Assembly (NCBI RefSeq): GCF_014066305.1
Contig: NW_023501099.1
Span: 62,001 to 126,000, forward strand
Length of the DNA: 64,000 bases
DNA from: Letharia columbiana
Lineage: Eukaryota > Ascomycota > Lecanoromycetes > Lecanorales > Parmeliaceae
Direction: 5' to 3'
The position numbers were made by a program, and so were the translations under genes. Below are positions 24,322 to 36,636 of this stretch, one piece after another. The notes below the pieces were generated by a model that saw nothing but the letters and a program-made list of their open reading frames with translations, had not been told where the DNA came from and made no database searches. Within the stretch, counting starts at the first letter, position 1. The number at the start of each line of letters is the position of its first letter.

Positions 24322-24434
24322 TGTGGTGGTTGGTCGATGGTGCTTTGGCGATGCAGGGATAGAATTGCTATGTAAGTTGTTGTGCACGAGGCTGGAAGTA
24401 AGATGGCAGAGGCAAGTTATTGTTGTAGAACTGA

Positions 24435-24741
24435 GCTATGCTGATGATGTCTGTGATGCCCTTGAAAACAGCCAGGACTGATGGGGTTTATCTACAACAT
24501 AAGTGTCTTGCCCATGACTCAGCACGCAATTGTCTCGGTATTTTCTCGCGCACATTGACTCGGGGGCATTTTCAATTGCGCTATGTTGATGATGTCTGTA
24601 ATGATCATGGGATATGGAAAAACAGTCGAGCTAATCGCATCATCCAATAACAACCAGCACTGATGGATTTCATCTACAACATAATGTCTTGCCCATGACC
24701 CAGCACAGCGGTTGTCTCGGTGTTTTCTCGCGTACATTGAC
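24435..24741. repeat. Diverged direct duplication upstream of the reductase gene
   Basis: Copy 1 (24435-24559) and copy 2 (24580-24741) share GCTATG(C/T)TGATGATGTCTG, a middle block with ATCTACAACATAA and CTTGCCCATGAC, and an end block with TTTTCTCGCG and ACATTGAC. Copy 2 carries about 35 additional bases. The duplicated DNA lies in the promoter interval of the divergent pair. Confidence 0.85.
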
Positions 24742-24783
24742 CGTTCGTTAGTACGATTAGCTCAGACGAGGTTGCCACTAGTC

Positions 24784-24926
24784 CCTCAGACCTGCCAAGG
24801 CCCCTCGAGCTACCCAACATCACTAAGCCCCTTCGGATTAGCCTGCTCACGGAGGCTGGAGGCTCCGTAGTACCCTAAGCGGAAGGCACTAACCCGAAGG
24901 GGGTCAACGAGCTTGGCACCCTGAGG
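24784..24926. repeat. Nested imperfect palindrome
   Basis: Outer arms 24784-24799 and 24912-24926, inner arms 24828-24841 and 24889-24902, and a central ACGGAG/CTCCGT pair (24849 and 24863) are arranged symmetrically. It could form a large cruciform or a long hairpin RNA. It lies 120 bp upstream of the start of the Zn2Cys6 regulator. Confidence 0.75.
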
Positions 24927-25045
24927 CTCAAGGCAGCAAAAAGAGACGAGCGTCAGCTTCCTCACAACATCAGATAGGCGTCAAGAGCATGAACAAGATG
25001 ACTACCAGTCGGCCAGAATAACGGCGCTCATTATTTGACTGCAGT

Positions 25046-27871
25046 ATGTCGCAGGTGCTGGCTGTGACAGGATCGGTGGCAACCTCGCGAGAGAGTGCGA
25101 TTGCGGGCGCCTCGGCTTTGGGCTCCGAGAAAAACGCGACCTCGCCCGCGTCTGCTAGGATTCCATCATCAGCACCTGCGCTGGCGCCGAAGTTGCGCAG
25201 CTGCCTTCTATGCCGCACTCGCAAGGTTCGCTGTGACAGGCAGTCGCCGTGCTCTAAATGCCGCCGGGCAAATATTGCCTGTGTCTTTCCATCGACCGAC
25301 CGCCCGCCAAGATGGGCTCGCCGCCTAGAGCGCCTCACCAACAATGCCGTAGCATCAAATGCGCCCGCACCGCAGGACGCCGACCCGGGCGTCGCTAGGG
25401 TCATGGACAGACTGCGGAATCTCGAGTACCTTGTCAAGGAGCTGAGCGGCCAGCTGGAACAGGCACATGCAGCGGCTAGCTCGGGCGGTGGTGGCTCATC
25501 TGGAGCCAACTCTCCTAGGAGCTCTACCCAGGATCGTGACGCAGAGCACCAGAGGGACGCGCCATCCGCCACGAATACGAGCAGTGTGCAGAAGCAGTTT
25601 GGCAGGCTGGTTCACCAGGATGCCAGCCGCAGCCGCTATGTGAGCAGCGGCTTCTGGTCTCGGGTCAACGACGAGGTATGTCGGCCTGTTGTAGTCACGC
25701 TGTCATTTTGACCGGATGGCCCGCTCACTTTCGCTGCAGCTCGATGGGCTGAAGATGGACACCCGCGGCCTGGCAGGAGATGAGTCCGACAGCTCAGAGG
25801 ATGATGCATCGCCTGGAAAGACACCGTCCGCTCAGGAACTTGAGCGAACACCTTCGGAACGCCATGCATTCCTGTTTCGACACAACCTAAGTCCCCCGGC
25901 TCCCGACCTCCGCGAGTTTCACCCACTACCGTCACAGATCCCATTTCTCCTAGATATGTTCTCTGAAAACGTGAACTTTTTCATCCAGATCGTCCATATC
26001 CCAACCGTTACAAAGATGGTCCGCGATTTGCGCGGCAGTGGAATGACACGCTGCACGCCAGCCAATGAAGCCTTGATGTTCTCGATCTACTACGCCGCTG
26101 TAACTTCCATGGAGGAGGACGATGTGAGTTCTCCTTGATTTGTAATGCCGTGGCTCAAGCAGACATGACTGAGGACGGCATTGACATTTTTCCTGGGCAG
26201 ATCGTGACCAACTTTGGCTCCACCAAAACCGACCTCACTCTCAAGTATCGTCTTGGCCTGGAGCATGCCCTTGCGAAGGCCGATTTCCTGAACGTCCCCG
26301 ACATAGTTCTAGTTCAGGCGTTTGCTCTTTTTCTCAGTCTCGTACGCCGACACGACAGTCCGAGGTTCGTGTGGATGATGACTGGGCTTGTCATCAGGAT
26401 GGCCCAATACCTTGGGTTGCAGCGAGATGGGACCCATTTCGAGCACCTAACTCCTTTTGAGATTGAGATGCGACGGAAGGTTTGGTGGGCCGTGTGCATG
26501 CTGGATGTGAGAGCATCAGAGGATCAAGGGACGGACCTGACTATCGCGAGCGGCAGCTTTGACACGCGAATCCCCTTGAATATCAATGATGTAGACATCG
26601 ATCCCGAGATAAAACAGATGCCCACAGAGCGCGCTGGCGTGACCGATATGTCATTTGCTCGCATATTCTTCGGGATAGGCGATATCATGAGGCAGATGAT
26701 GGCCCCCAGTGTAAGGGATGGTGTAGCAGGTCTGGAAGACCAAAGCCGTCTCTTGAACGAGATCTACCAGAAGTTCGAACAGGGTTATTGTCAGTATACG
26801 ACAGAGTCAGGGAATATTGCCTATTGGGTCGGAGTCACCATCGCGCGGCTTGTCATGGCCAAGATGACGCTCATCATTTTTCTCCCTGTTCTTTTCTCTT
26901 CCCCAAGCGAACACATCTCGGACGAGGTAAGAACCAAGTTGCTGGTCTCGGCGATTGAAGTCGCAGAGTACAACCATGCGCTAAACGCCGAACAAGCATG
27001 TCGACAATGGCGCTGGGTTTATCAAACCTATACCCATTGGCATGCCATTGTATACCTCATGATCGAGATCTCCCGACGCCCTTGGTCGCCTACCGTCGAG
27101 AGGGCCTGGGTCGCACTTCACAGCAGCTGGCTGATTCCAGCCCAAGCCCCCATGGACAAGAAACCGCGCATCTGGGTTCCGCTTCGAAAGTTGATGGAAA
27201 AAGCCAGCAAGCATCGCGACGCCGAGCTCAACCGGCTGCGGGCCGATCAACAGGCCGCCGCTAGGCTAGAGATGGAGGACCAGAAAATTCCATTGCCGTC
27301 AAGCTCTGGGCCTTTTCCAACCGGGTCTAACGTCGATATCTTTCGCAGGCGGTGGCGCCAGCTCTTAGCCATACCAGAGGGACCCGGAGACGGCACACAG
27401 ACATCTGGAATATCCGGCGCAGGGCTTGCCGACCCATCAATGCATACAACCTATACAAGTCAACCGACTGCGAGGTCCCCTCTCGCTCATAGCCCAGGCG
27501 TTTTTAGCTCCAATATGACCTTTGAGCCAACGCATCTTGGTACAAGTGGACAGCAGGTCGGCCAAAATCTGGAGAGTACCAATATCAGAGACCTAGATCC
27601 GGCGATTACGACGAACGCTGCCAGCGAATTGGCCTCCGGACAGACTGTTGGGCCACCATACAATTCCATTCCCACGGTCCCCACGGACCGGTCCGATGGC
27701 CTGACCATGAGACCTGATTTTGTCCCTCAGCTGTGGGCTGATGCTGACCTCTCAGTGGATGATTTTTCCAACTTAGACTTGGATTCCTTCGATGCTAATA
27801 TGGACTTGGATGGTGAGGTGAACTGGTACAATTGGGTTGAATCTGCCAAGGGTACTGAGTGGGATGCATAG
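25046..27871 (+). CDS. Zn2Cys6 transcription factor with fungal-specific middle domain
   Basis: Three exons (25046-25675, 25740-26123, 26201-27871) give 894 residues. The zinc cluster spans Cys53-Cys79 (CLLCRTRKVRCDRQSPCSKC), followed by a basic linker and a coiled coil (MDRLRNLEYLVKELSGQLEQ). The middle homology (Fungal_trans) domain lies around residues 320-560, with MAQYLGLQRDG, EIEMRRKVWWAVCMLD and DVDIDPE. The C-terminus is Ser/Thr/Pro-rich with an acidic, hydrophobic end (DADLSVDDFSNLDLDSF), which looks like an activation domain. It is divergent from the reductase at 23590 and may regulate it. That link is inference from position, as is common for pathway-specific regulators. Confidence 0.9.
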
Positions 27872-29855
27872 CCCAGTGGCAACGGCCGGACCTAGCTCGC
27901 TCTAGAGCCCTGGCATCGAACAGTGGTATATGAGCAATGTTGGATCATCGGCGTTGTAGCACATGCCTAGGAATGGTGCTCCATTCGACCAGATCACAAG
28001 CACCCTTGGCGGGGTCATTCAGTTCAACTAAGTTTACCGAGTCGTATTGTGTCCTCTTAGCTGACAGACCGAATACAACTAACGTTGGGAACGCGCGACC
28101 AATGTTGAACGCGGTGGCCTTGATCACCCGATTTAGTGCTAACGGAATCTGTTTCTAGTAATGTCGCAACTAAGAATGTATACCAGTCACTTGTGTTCTA
28201 CAAAAGGTGGTCAAGCTTGGGCTCCTGACAGTTTGATCTTTCCCCGACCAGGTACAGGAAGAAGAGGCTAAACACCAACAATGGCGAGCGGCGGTCGAAC
28301 CTTGTCTGGAGCTGGTTTGGCTTTGAACTAATATAGCGAAGAAAAAAAATTGTGGAACGAATGTATGATTCGAGATCCTGCGACTTCTACGATCATGGAG
28401 ACACAGAGCATGGTGAAAAGACAATGGATAACATGTCCATATCCTAGTGGATACACACTCTGGAAAGGTATCTAGGCTAACCCATGGAGAGTGGGCGAAG
28501 ATTCGGTAAAAGAGATGTCGTGGACTAACTGTTGGTTCCAGACCAGGAACAGAGCACAGATATGAGATCACAGACAATCCAAGCTCCACTAAGACCACTC
28601 GGATTGATAGAGACTATAGGTAAAAGTTGCACACAGTATCCATTCCGACATAAGATCAGCAGCAGCAAGCCTCCGGCGTAATCTAAATGGGAATGGGGTT
28701 CAAAGACTTTACCATCTCCGTATATCGCTTCTGCCCTCCGCCTCCGACTTAGGTACCTGCACCTATTCCCGCTTCACTTCTCCAATCATACCTTTAGCTC
28801 CAGCTCCGACTCCATCGTTGATACCTTCAAAGCCTGCATCGCGGCGCCTACGCCTACCGTGCTGCTATTGTGGTTTCCCCAGCCCGCGCCTCCTTGACCT
28901 CCATCACCACATACAATAGAATCTCGATCGCCGCGAACGAAATCGTCCTTCATTAATCCCCAAGTCGTGTGTCAGCTGATAAGAGTGCAGTACATTATTC
29001 GAGGACGCCGTCGTTCTGAGTTAATTATTTAACCAAGACGCAGTGCAGCAGGTCGACAATACCGCTGACCGCAGGAGTTATAAGCACTGAAAACCTCGAT
29101 CCTCGGCCCCAATCTCGATCGAAGCGCGAAGCGAGACACACATAGCGCGAGATCTATGGAGAAGAGGGTCGGATAATGTGTTACTCCAGGGCGCAAGTAA
29201 GGAGAACCCAGCGAGGAAAATTCGATTGATATTTTGTTAAATGACGCCTTACGCGATTAGACAGTAGCGTTACCGCCTTGCCATGTTTGATAATTCACGT
29301 AGACCTCACTGCGCCAATATCCCCGATAACGGCCCCTCCTGAAGGGTTGCCTGGAAAATGTGCTTGAAGGGGATTTGGAGATGCACCTGGTGCCAGCCCA
29401 GCTTGGGTCTCCCAAAGTTCAATTCTTAGGTGACAAAAATTTATTTTTTTTGGTTTAAATATTTTTTTTAAATATTTTTTTTGGTTTTAGGATTTAAATT
29501 ATTTGGGTATATTTAGATATTGGTTTTTGGAGCTGGGTTAGTTTACTTAAAAAAAAAAAAAAAACTGGGAGTCGTGATTAGTTCTGGCGCCCGTAAAACG
29601 CGTCCTACGTTAAAATATTGTCTATTTTTTTTGTGCTCCTAAATAGCGGGAGGAGCAACCCTAACCCTACTTTCGGAAGGCAGCCCTGGAGTGGCGTAGC
29701 GCGAGCGTAAAGCAGCGGGCAATCTAGACCTGATTCATTCGTAGAGTAGATTAAGGTATGGCTTGGCAACGTTAAGCAACCTCCGGCTGGAGCGTTCACC
29801 AGCAGCTCGAGACCCTCGGCCCTTTCTCCCCCTTCAACAAGATGATACTACGATC
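27872..29855. other. Intergenic with low-complexity AT tracts
   Basis: No clear gene is present. About 29435-29520 is a T-rich and TTTAAA-rich tract, and a run of 16 A lies at 29549-29564. A small coding-like stretch is listed separately (28786-28953). Two CCCTAA units near 29649 are too few to call telomeric. Confidence 0.5.
28786..28953 (-). CDS. Small coding-like ORF, possibly one exon (unrecognised)
   Basis: 55 residues, starting MKDDFVRGDRDSIVCGDGG. It contains a Gly/Asn-rich part and ends in a helical MQALKVSTMESELELK. The last Lys codon is followed by GTATGA, which could be a splice donor, so this may be an internal or first exon of a longer gene. Composition looks coding, but I do not recognise a family and cannot join other exons. 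Confidence 0.22.
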   Translation of the reverse strand: MKDDFVRGDRDSIVCGDGGQGGAGWGNHNSSTVGVGAAMQALKVSTMESELELKV

Positions 29856-30871
29856 ATGACAAAGAGGCTCCTCTCCACTTCCCTCAGAGCCCTAAGCCAT
29901 GAGAACCCATTGGTACCTTCCCCTCTGCCCCGAGAAACCTTCCTCACCTGACGCTCCATCCCAGGGCCTCCCACGCACCGGCGCGCCCCCCGAGCTCCCC
30001 CGCCGCCAGCGCGGCCTGCCCGAAAAACGCAACATACGCGATGTCCGCAAGGTGATAGCCGTCTCGTCCGCGAAAGGCGGGGTGGGGAAATCGACAATCG
30101 CCGTCAATCTCGCGTTGGCGTTCGCCAGACGTGGCCATCGCAGCGGGGTGCTGGATACGGATATTTTCGGCCCGAGTATACCCACGCTGTTGAATCTGAG
30201 AGGGGAGCCGAGGCTGAGTGCTAGTATGTTCGCTCTGGGTTTGAGTGAAAGAAGGAAGGAAGGGGGGGAAGGGGGCTAATATGATATGGCTTGGTGTCGC
30301 AGACGATCAATTGATCCCGCTCTCGAATTATGGCGTCAAATCCATGTCAATGGGCTACCTCGTCGACGAAAAAGCACCGGTCGTGTGGCGCGGTCTCATG
30401 GTCATGAAAGCCTTGCAACAGCTCCTGCACGAAGTCGAATGGGGCGGTCTGGACATACTGGTCTTGGACCTGCCGCCAGGGACGGGGGATACGCAACTGA
30501 CGATCACCCAGCAGATCAAGCTCGATGGCGCCGTCATCGTGTCGACGCCGCAAGATATCGCTCTCAAAGATGCCGTGAAGGGGATTTCCATGTTCCGGAA
30601 GGTCTCGGTGCCGATCTTGGGCATGGTGCAGAATATGTCCGTCTTCAGTTGCCCGAATTGCGGTCATAGTACGCATATTTTTGGTTCGGAGGGTGTTGCG
30701 AGGACGTGCGAGAGTCATGATATTGAGCTATTAGGAGACATACCGCTTGATGCGAGGATATGTGATGATGCAGATCGAGGGAAGCCTACTGTAGTTGCAG
30801 AGCCTGAAAGTGCAAGGGGCGCGGCGTTCATGGGCATTGCGGACATTATTGGAAGGAAGATAGATCTCTAA
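29856..30871 (+). CDS. IND1: Mitochondrial Fe-S P-loop NTPase Ind1 (NUBPL ortholog)
   Basis: Three exons (29856-29912, 29965-30223, 30303-30871) encode 294 residues. The N-terminus ([13 protein letters not shown]) is a typical mitochondrial presequence. The Mrp/Nbp35 core has the deviant P-loop [24 protein letters not shown], the switch LPPGTGD, and the CPNCG motif (Cys-x2-Cys) that binds a bridging 4Fe-4S cluster. Ind1 is known to be needed for respiratory complex I assembly in fungi and humans. A complex I subunit is encoded at 56339 in the same window, but the two are 25 kb apart and probably unlinked functionally at the DNA level. Confidence 0.92.
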
Positions 30872-31068
30872 TGTTCCTTTTTGCTTGGTAAGGCACCAAG
30901 AGAGAAATCCAGGACTCCGGATACAGCAATGTTGTTATCCCATCAAGGTATCATCGCTCCGAGCTATGCTACAACTCAAGCCGTGCTATGCAAAAGTGCT
31001 AAACATCAAGCCACATTCCGAACCTGCTCTCGTTCTGTTGCGATGTCACCTTACTTTTTCTGTTCCTC

Positions 31069-33661
31069 TCAAGATGCAGGACTCGTACCCAATGCCTCAT
31101 CGGTGACTCCTGTTCCTGCCCTTGCTAAAGGACTCCCTCTTCTGGCGGCATCAGCGTTCCCTTGACGCAGACCAGCTCGACCGTCATGCCACCTCTTAGG
31201 CGCAGCATAGCGTCCTCCAGGATTGGATGGTGATTTCTCTGGCGTGCCACTTCTCGATCGGTTCTTCAGCAGTAGAGGGGGAGTTTGTGGTGTTGACTCT
31301 CTTGGCGTCGAAGGGGAGCGTCCTCCTTGCGATGGGTACGTCCAATTCCTGGTGTCGTACCCTTCATCTTCATACCTTGGACTTTGAAAGCGCGCCTCGC
31401 TTTCATAACCTCGTTCGCTTCCGTGTTCTCCCTCTCCGTCCGACTGAAGGGTTCCTTCACGGCCATGGTACTGGTATTCTTCACCCCTTCGCTTGATAGG
31501 GCTTTCATCATATGGATCGAAACCGACACGTCGTCGTGCTTCCTCTCGAAGACGCTTACGCTCTTGTATGTCATTACTCGCGGCACCAGTAGAGGCTGAC
31601 TCGCTGAGGAAAAAGGTAAGAAGTTCATCGGGAATAGACAGATGAGGTGTTTGCTGGAATTGTTGGAGGGATAGAAGTCGAAGAAGCGTCTCCAATAAAG
31701 AAAGCGAGGTTCGAATCGGTGGAAGCGTAGGCCGGGGTTGCTGCCGAATCTGTGGAGTTGGTGGCTGAGGTGACGGAGAGGATGTGGGTGGAGTGTTCAC
31801 TGAGAGGCGAGATAAAGCAGACGTCATTTTTGGGTCCAATGAAGGAGCGCGAGAGGATGGGGCGGGTCTCAAAGAGGATGTGTCGACTTCGGACTCAGTA
31901 TCGGAGTCTTCTGCTTCGGTGTAGACTTCGAATGCTATCCATTCGGGATCGAGATCAGATGGAAGACGCCAGAGATCTGGAAGGCGGGTAACTTGCTGGT
32001 CTTGCGATAGTGTTGATGCCGCTGGCGAGGATTGCAGTCCACACTGGGGTGAAGTAACCAGTGCTTTACTGCTGTCATGACTGTTCGTTGCCGGGGATTG
32101 GTTAAAGCTATTGGTGTCTGCCTCGTCGAAGCCTTGCCCGTCTTCATTATTATCTTGGTTCATCATCCTTCTTGGTGGAATAGCATTTGGATCTCTCTTC
32201 AACAGGAGCACCGGGCTGTTGGTTTCGCCTTCACTTCCGATGTTTAGGATCTTACCCGTATCTGCGTAAAAGATTTTGGACAGCTCGTGTATTGGGACAG
32301 CTTCTCGTATACCAGCCGAAGGTACGTCCCCGTACGAGCCGGGTTGCGGCTCGCCATCCTCGAAAGTGTGGACGCGATCATCATCCAAGTCTTCAACAAT
32401 GACAAGCTGATAAGCGTATTCATCTGTTTTAACCTCACCATCCATTTGTGGGGGAAAGTAGTCCGAGCGTTCCGATTCCTTGAAGTCGGATGTCCCATCG
32501 CCCCCACTGGTATGCTTTGGAGAATTTGCCGTTCGATTGGCTCCAGGTAGGTCATAGAGTGCGTCGATCGACACTCGCATGAGCCTGACATCCGCCTTGT
32601 GAATGACCTCTTTCCACGTACTCTCTCGCACCTCTTCTTCATTTTGTGGTCGAAGGTGACCTAGGAAGAGCATGTACATTGACAAGGTGAAGGTAGGACC
32701 GATCTGAACATAGCTGGAAGACGATACACCGTATTGCGAGTCTCCTGCCGTCAAAAAGGTGCTAGCCTGTAGTAAGCGGGACGGAGAGACGGTAGAGGGC
32801 AAGTTTGAGGAAAGGCTGGCACCAGAAGCTGTGATGGCAAGATTGATGAGTGGGACTGCATCCTCGATGCGACTCAGTAGCTTGCGGATAGCTTGGACTA
32901 TTCGCTTCAACTCTTGTTCGTGTTGAGCCTTGTCTTGAGCTTTGGAGACTTTCCTTGGTACCAGTTCCTCGGCATTGGCTGCGGATGCGAGACGTTGGCC
33001 GAGAGCTTGGATCTCCCATCGAAGGGACTTAGTGAGGGAGACAGCAGATTCCAGAGATGTATTTCCCCTAGCAGAGCTGGTATAACATATCAGTCATTAC
33101 TTTAAACAAAGATCTCTAGGGTCTTACGTACATCAATTCTATCATATCAATCGCAGGCGATATGATCTACGAGGAAATAATTAAGAAATGTCTCCTTTCT
33201 CTCATTGGGGATAGAAGAGGGAGCTGAGCAACCAGACAACAGGCACAGATATCGACAGATAGAGGAAAAAGCGTGATTGATACGAGAATCATCATGGTAC
33301 GGGAAAAGGGGACAAACCCGGATCTTGCTGTTCAAACGCTCTTGCAGTTCTTGAAGCTCCTCTTTCTCGTTGCCCTCAATAGTCTATTATCGAATGGTCA
33401 GGATAAGTTATGTCATAGTCAACGAGATCAAGAGAGCGTAGAGACCTTTAGGAGCCTGGACGACTGCCTGATTGCATAACCAGCAGTTATTGTGAGCCCA
33501 GATCTGCAATAGGATCAGCGTTGGTCCTGAGAGTGGCCCCTGCATTTATGGACCTTATGGCATAGTTCATAGCTTGCTGTGTCACCTATGAATCTTGTTA
33601 GACCCTTTTCAGCATTCTTCCTTAAAGCCACCCATCCTACCTTCCCCAGGAATATATCCAT
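31069..33661 (-). CDS. RanGTP-binding protein (Yrb30-like)
   Basis: Six exons: 33661-33641, 33585-33554, 33503-33446, 33383-33318, 33166-33132 and 33076-31069. Together they give 739 residues in frame. The N-terminus (MDIFLGKVTQQAMNYAIRSG, LLKTIEGNEKEELQELQERL, ISPAIDMIELI) and the following helical region match the fungal RanGTP-binding family (Pfam Ran-binding, yeast Yrb30). The C-terminal half is Ser/Pro/Arg-rich and disordered. Five of the six exons are shorter than 70 nt, so the intron-dense 5' end is easily mis-annotated. Yeast Yrb30 binds RanGTP and affects GTP hydrolysis in nuclear transport. The assignment rests on recall of the N-terminal pattern. Confidence 0.75.
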
Positions 33662-34124
33662 GGTTTCTGCGATGGTTTCGTGTATAATAGTGAGTCATGA
33701 GCACTTTTTGTTCGACCAAAAGCTATCCGGATCAGTATTTTGGATGACGACGGGATCAGTGCTAATCGTCAGCAGGGATATCGGAATGTTGTTGAATGAG
33801 TGAATCAACACGAGTCAAGATGACTCTGCCAAGAGTCAACAATAGCCGGGAGCGCTAACAGCCCTACGATAGCCGAGCCGTCAGCGCGCGGATCTGACTC
33901 TCACATTTTTATGGGTTGAAGATCAGAAGTTTTGGCAGTACACAAGAGACCCTCAAGTCCAGAGATCGTTCCAACCTACATATAACTACCTCAATAACTT
34001 GTCGGACCTCGTATTCGAGACCAAGACAACCAAGACATTCAGACAGACAAATCATCGCACAAAGCAGGCCGCAGCCCCCACTTTGAGGCACTGTGCACAC
34101 TCAAAACCTTACACCCCCACCATC
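33662..34124. other. Divergent promoter region of the Ran-binding gene and SUP35
   Basis: Contains both promoters and the 5' leader of SUP35. An in-frame upstream Met at 33999 exists, but the conserved N-terminus of the protein begins at 34125. No other feature was seen. Confidence 0.5.
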
Positions 34125-36636
34125 ATGTCGGGTCTCGAATCGTGGGAGGACGACCCAGCGGCACAAGATGACAACCTCTCCAGGCAAACGCAGCAAAACC
34201 TGAATATCAACGGCCAGGCCGGCCGACCCACCGGCTTCACTCCAAATGCGAACACTTTCCAGCCAGGTGCTCAATCTTTTCAGCCTGGTCAACAATATCA
34301 ACAATACGGAGGCTATGGTCAACAACAGCAGTATGGGCAAATTTACAATCAACAGCAACAATACGGCGGAGCATACCCGCAATACGGGCAACAAAGTTAC
34401 AATCAGTATAGCCCGGGCTACGGTCAGCAATCAAGCTTCAACCAGGGCTATGGTGGACAGCAGCAACAGCAACAAACTCCTCAGCAACAAAGAGTACCTA
34501 TAATAGCAAAGAGGCCATCAGCGGCAGATTCGGCATCCTCGCCTGCAGCCCCTCCACCAACACCCGCTCAATCCTCAGGACCACCCGTGGTCAAGACACT
34601 CTCAATTGGCGGGGAAACCCCGGGTGCTACAGCGACAAAGCCAAAGGTTCTGTCCATCGGTGTCCCAACACCCGCTCCCTCAGCAGCCAAGGATGCTTCG
34701 GCCGAAGATGGAGCAAAGGTCGCAGCGGCCAAGGCAATTGAAAAGACCGAGAAGTCGGCAGCAGGCACCAGTGGAACAACTTCACCTTCTCCATCCTCAG
34801 GGCGATCCAGTCCCACAGCTGCGGAAGCTCGAGAAGCGAAGAGGGAGGCAGATGCAGTGGCGAAAGAGCAAGCTGCAGAGGTAGAGGAGGAGATCTTGGA
34901 AGATGTGTACGGAAAAGAGCATGTGAATTTGATTTTCATCGGGCATGTTGATGCAGGAAAGTCAACACTGGGAGGCAGTATTTTGTACGCAACGGGCATG
35001 GTAGACGAAAGGACAATGGACAAATACAAGCGAGAAGCCAAGGAAGCTGGTCGAGAGACATGGTATCTATCATGGGCATTAGATCTAACGAAAGAGGAGC
35101 GGTCGAAAGGAAAGACCGTTGAAGTGGGTAGAGGCTTCTTTGAAACCGAGAAACGACGATACACCATCCTCGACGCGCCAGGACACAAGACATTCGTTCC
35201 TAATATGATCGCAGGAGCATCACAAGCCGACGTTGGCATTCTCGTCATCTCAGCAAGGAAAGGAGAGTACGAAACGGGTTTCGAGAAAGGAGGCCAGACA
35301 CGAGAACACGCCATCCTGGCCAAAACCCAAGGCGTCAACAAATTAATCGTTGTGGTCAACAAGATGGATGACCCAACCGTCGAGTGGAGCCATGAACGTT
35401 ATAAGGAATGCACGGAGAAGCTCCTGAATTTCCTCAGCCGCCAAGTCGGCTACGGCAAAAAAGATGTCACCTTCATGCCAATCTCGGCCCAAACTACGGT
35501 TGGAATCAAAGACCGATTACCTAAAGATCTTGCACCATGGTATGATGGTCCATCGCTCCTGGAATGTCTCGATAACTTCAAGACACTCGAACGAAAAGTG
35601 AAGGCGCCCTTCATGATGCCTATTAACGCCAAATACAAAGACATGGGCACTCTTATTGAAGGCAAAATCGAAGCTGGTCAGATTAAAAAGGGTAATAGTT
35701 ATCTGATGATGGTATGTGCATTTCGAAATGATCACCGCTTAGTCGCAATTGATATCTGAGTCATAGTTTTTCGCGAGCAAGCCCCTCTCCTTTACCCCTT
35801 AGACATGTCTTAGAACGCGAAAGTTTGCCTTGAAGGAGCCATGCTGACTTCAAATGCTGGCAGCCCAATCGTGATGACATCACCATCTCTGCACTATACG
35901 GTGAGACAGAAGATGAGATTCCAAGCGCTACTTGTGGTGACCAAGTACGGATACGTATTAGGGGCGTTGAGGAAGAAGACATTTTACCCGGCTTCGTGCT
36001 TTGCGCGCCACAACGACCTGTCCACTGCGTTTCGGCCTTTGAGGCGCAGATCGCTTTGCTTGACTTAAAGAGCATTTTAAGCGCCGGTTTCAACTGCGTA
36101 TTGCACGTGCATTCCGCCATCGAGGAGGTTACATTTGCAGCGCTTCTGCACAAGCTTGAGAAGGGCACAGGTAGAAAAAGCAAGAAACCGCCGGCGTTCG
36201 GAAAGCAGGGCATGAGTATCATTGCTAGGTTAGAGATCATTGGTGGTGCCGGAAGGGTGTGTGTGGAAAAGTAAGCTACTTTTCGCCGTTGACCCCTATT
36301 CTGGAGAATTACGCTCTTGAGACCTGTCGCGTAATTCAAAAGATGCCTTCGGATGGAAACGCTGACTCCGAAAATCGATAGGTATGAAGATTACGCACAG
36401 ATGGGAAGGTATGTATATTTCGGAGTGAACGTTCCTATTGCGGAGCACTTTTTCGAGTCGCAAGACGTGTCCCTGGAGCCAATAGGACCTAAAAGCCCTT
36501 CAAGCTATCTCATTGTTCCGGTCTCTGCTTTGAAGAAGGAATGCTGATTTTCTATAGATTCACACTAAGAGACCAAGGACAGACGATTGCAATTGGAAAG
36601 ATCACAAAGCTCATCACAGATCCTGCAGCAGTTTAA
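34125..36636 (+). CDS. SUP35: Translation termination factor eRF3
   Basis: Four exons (34125-35711, 35864-36270, 36382-36408, 36558-36636) give 699 residues. The start is MSGLESWEDDP. Residues about 40-125 form a Gln/Asn/Tyr/Gly-rich prion-like region with repeated QQYGQ and GYGQQ units. A charged middle region (M-like) follows. The GTPase domain has GHVDAGKST (G1), DAPGHKTF (G3) and NKMDDP (G4). The C-terminal beta-barrels contain GVEEEDILPGFVLC and HSAIEEVTFAALLHKLE. eRF3 with eRF1 releases nascent peptide at stop codons in the cytosol. Exon 3 is only 27 nt. Order and length match fungal Sup35. Confidence 0.95.

Noticed and set aside
29645..29670. Telomere-like CCCTAA units
   Set aside because: Only two units, within ordinary AT-rich DNA. 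This is too short for an interstitial telomeric repeat claim.
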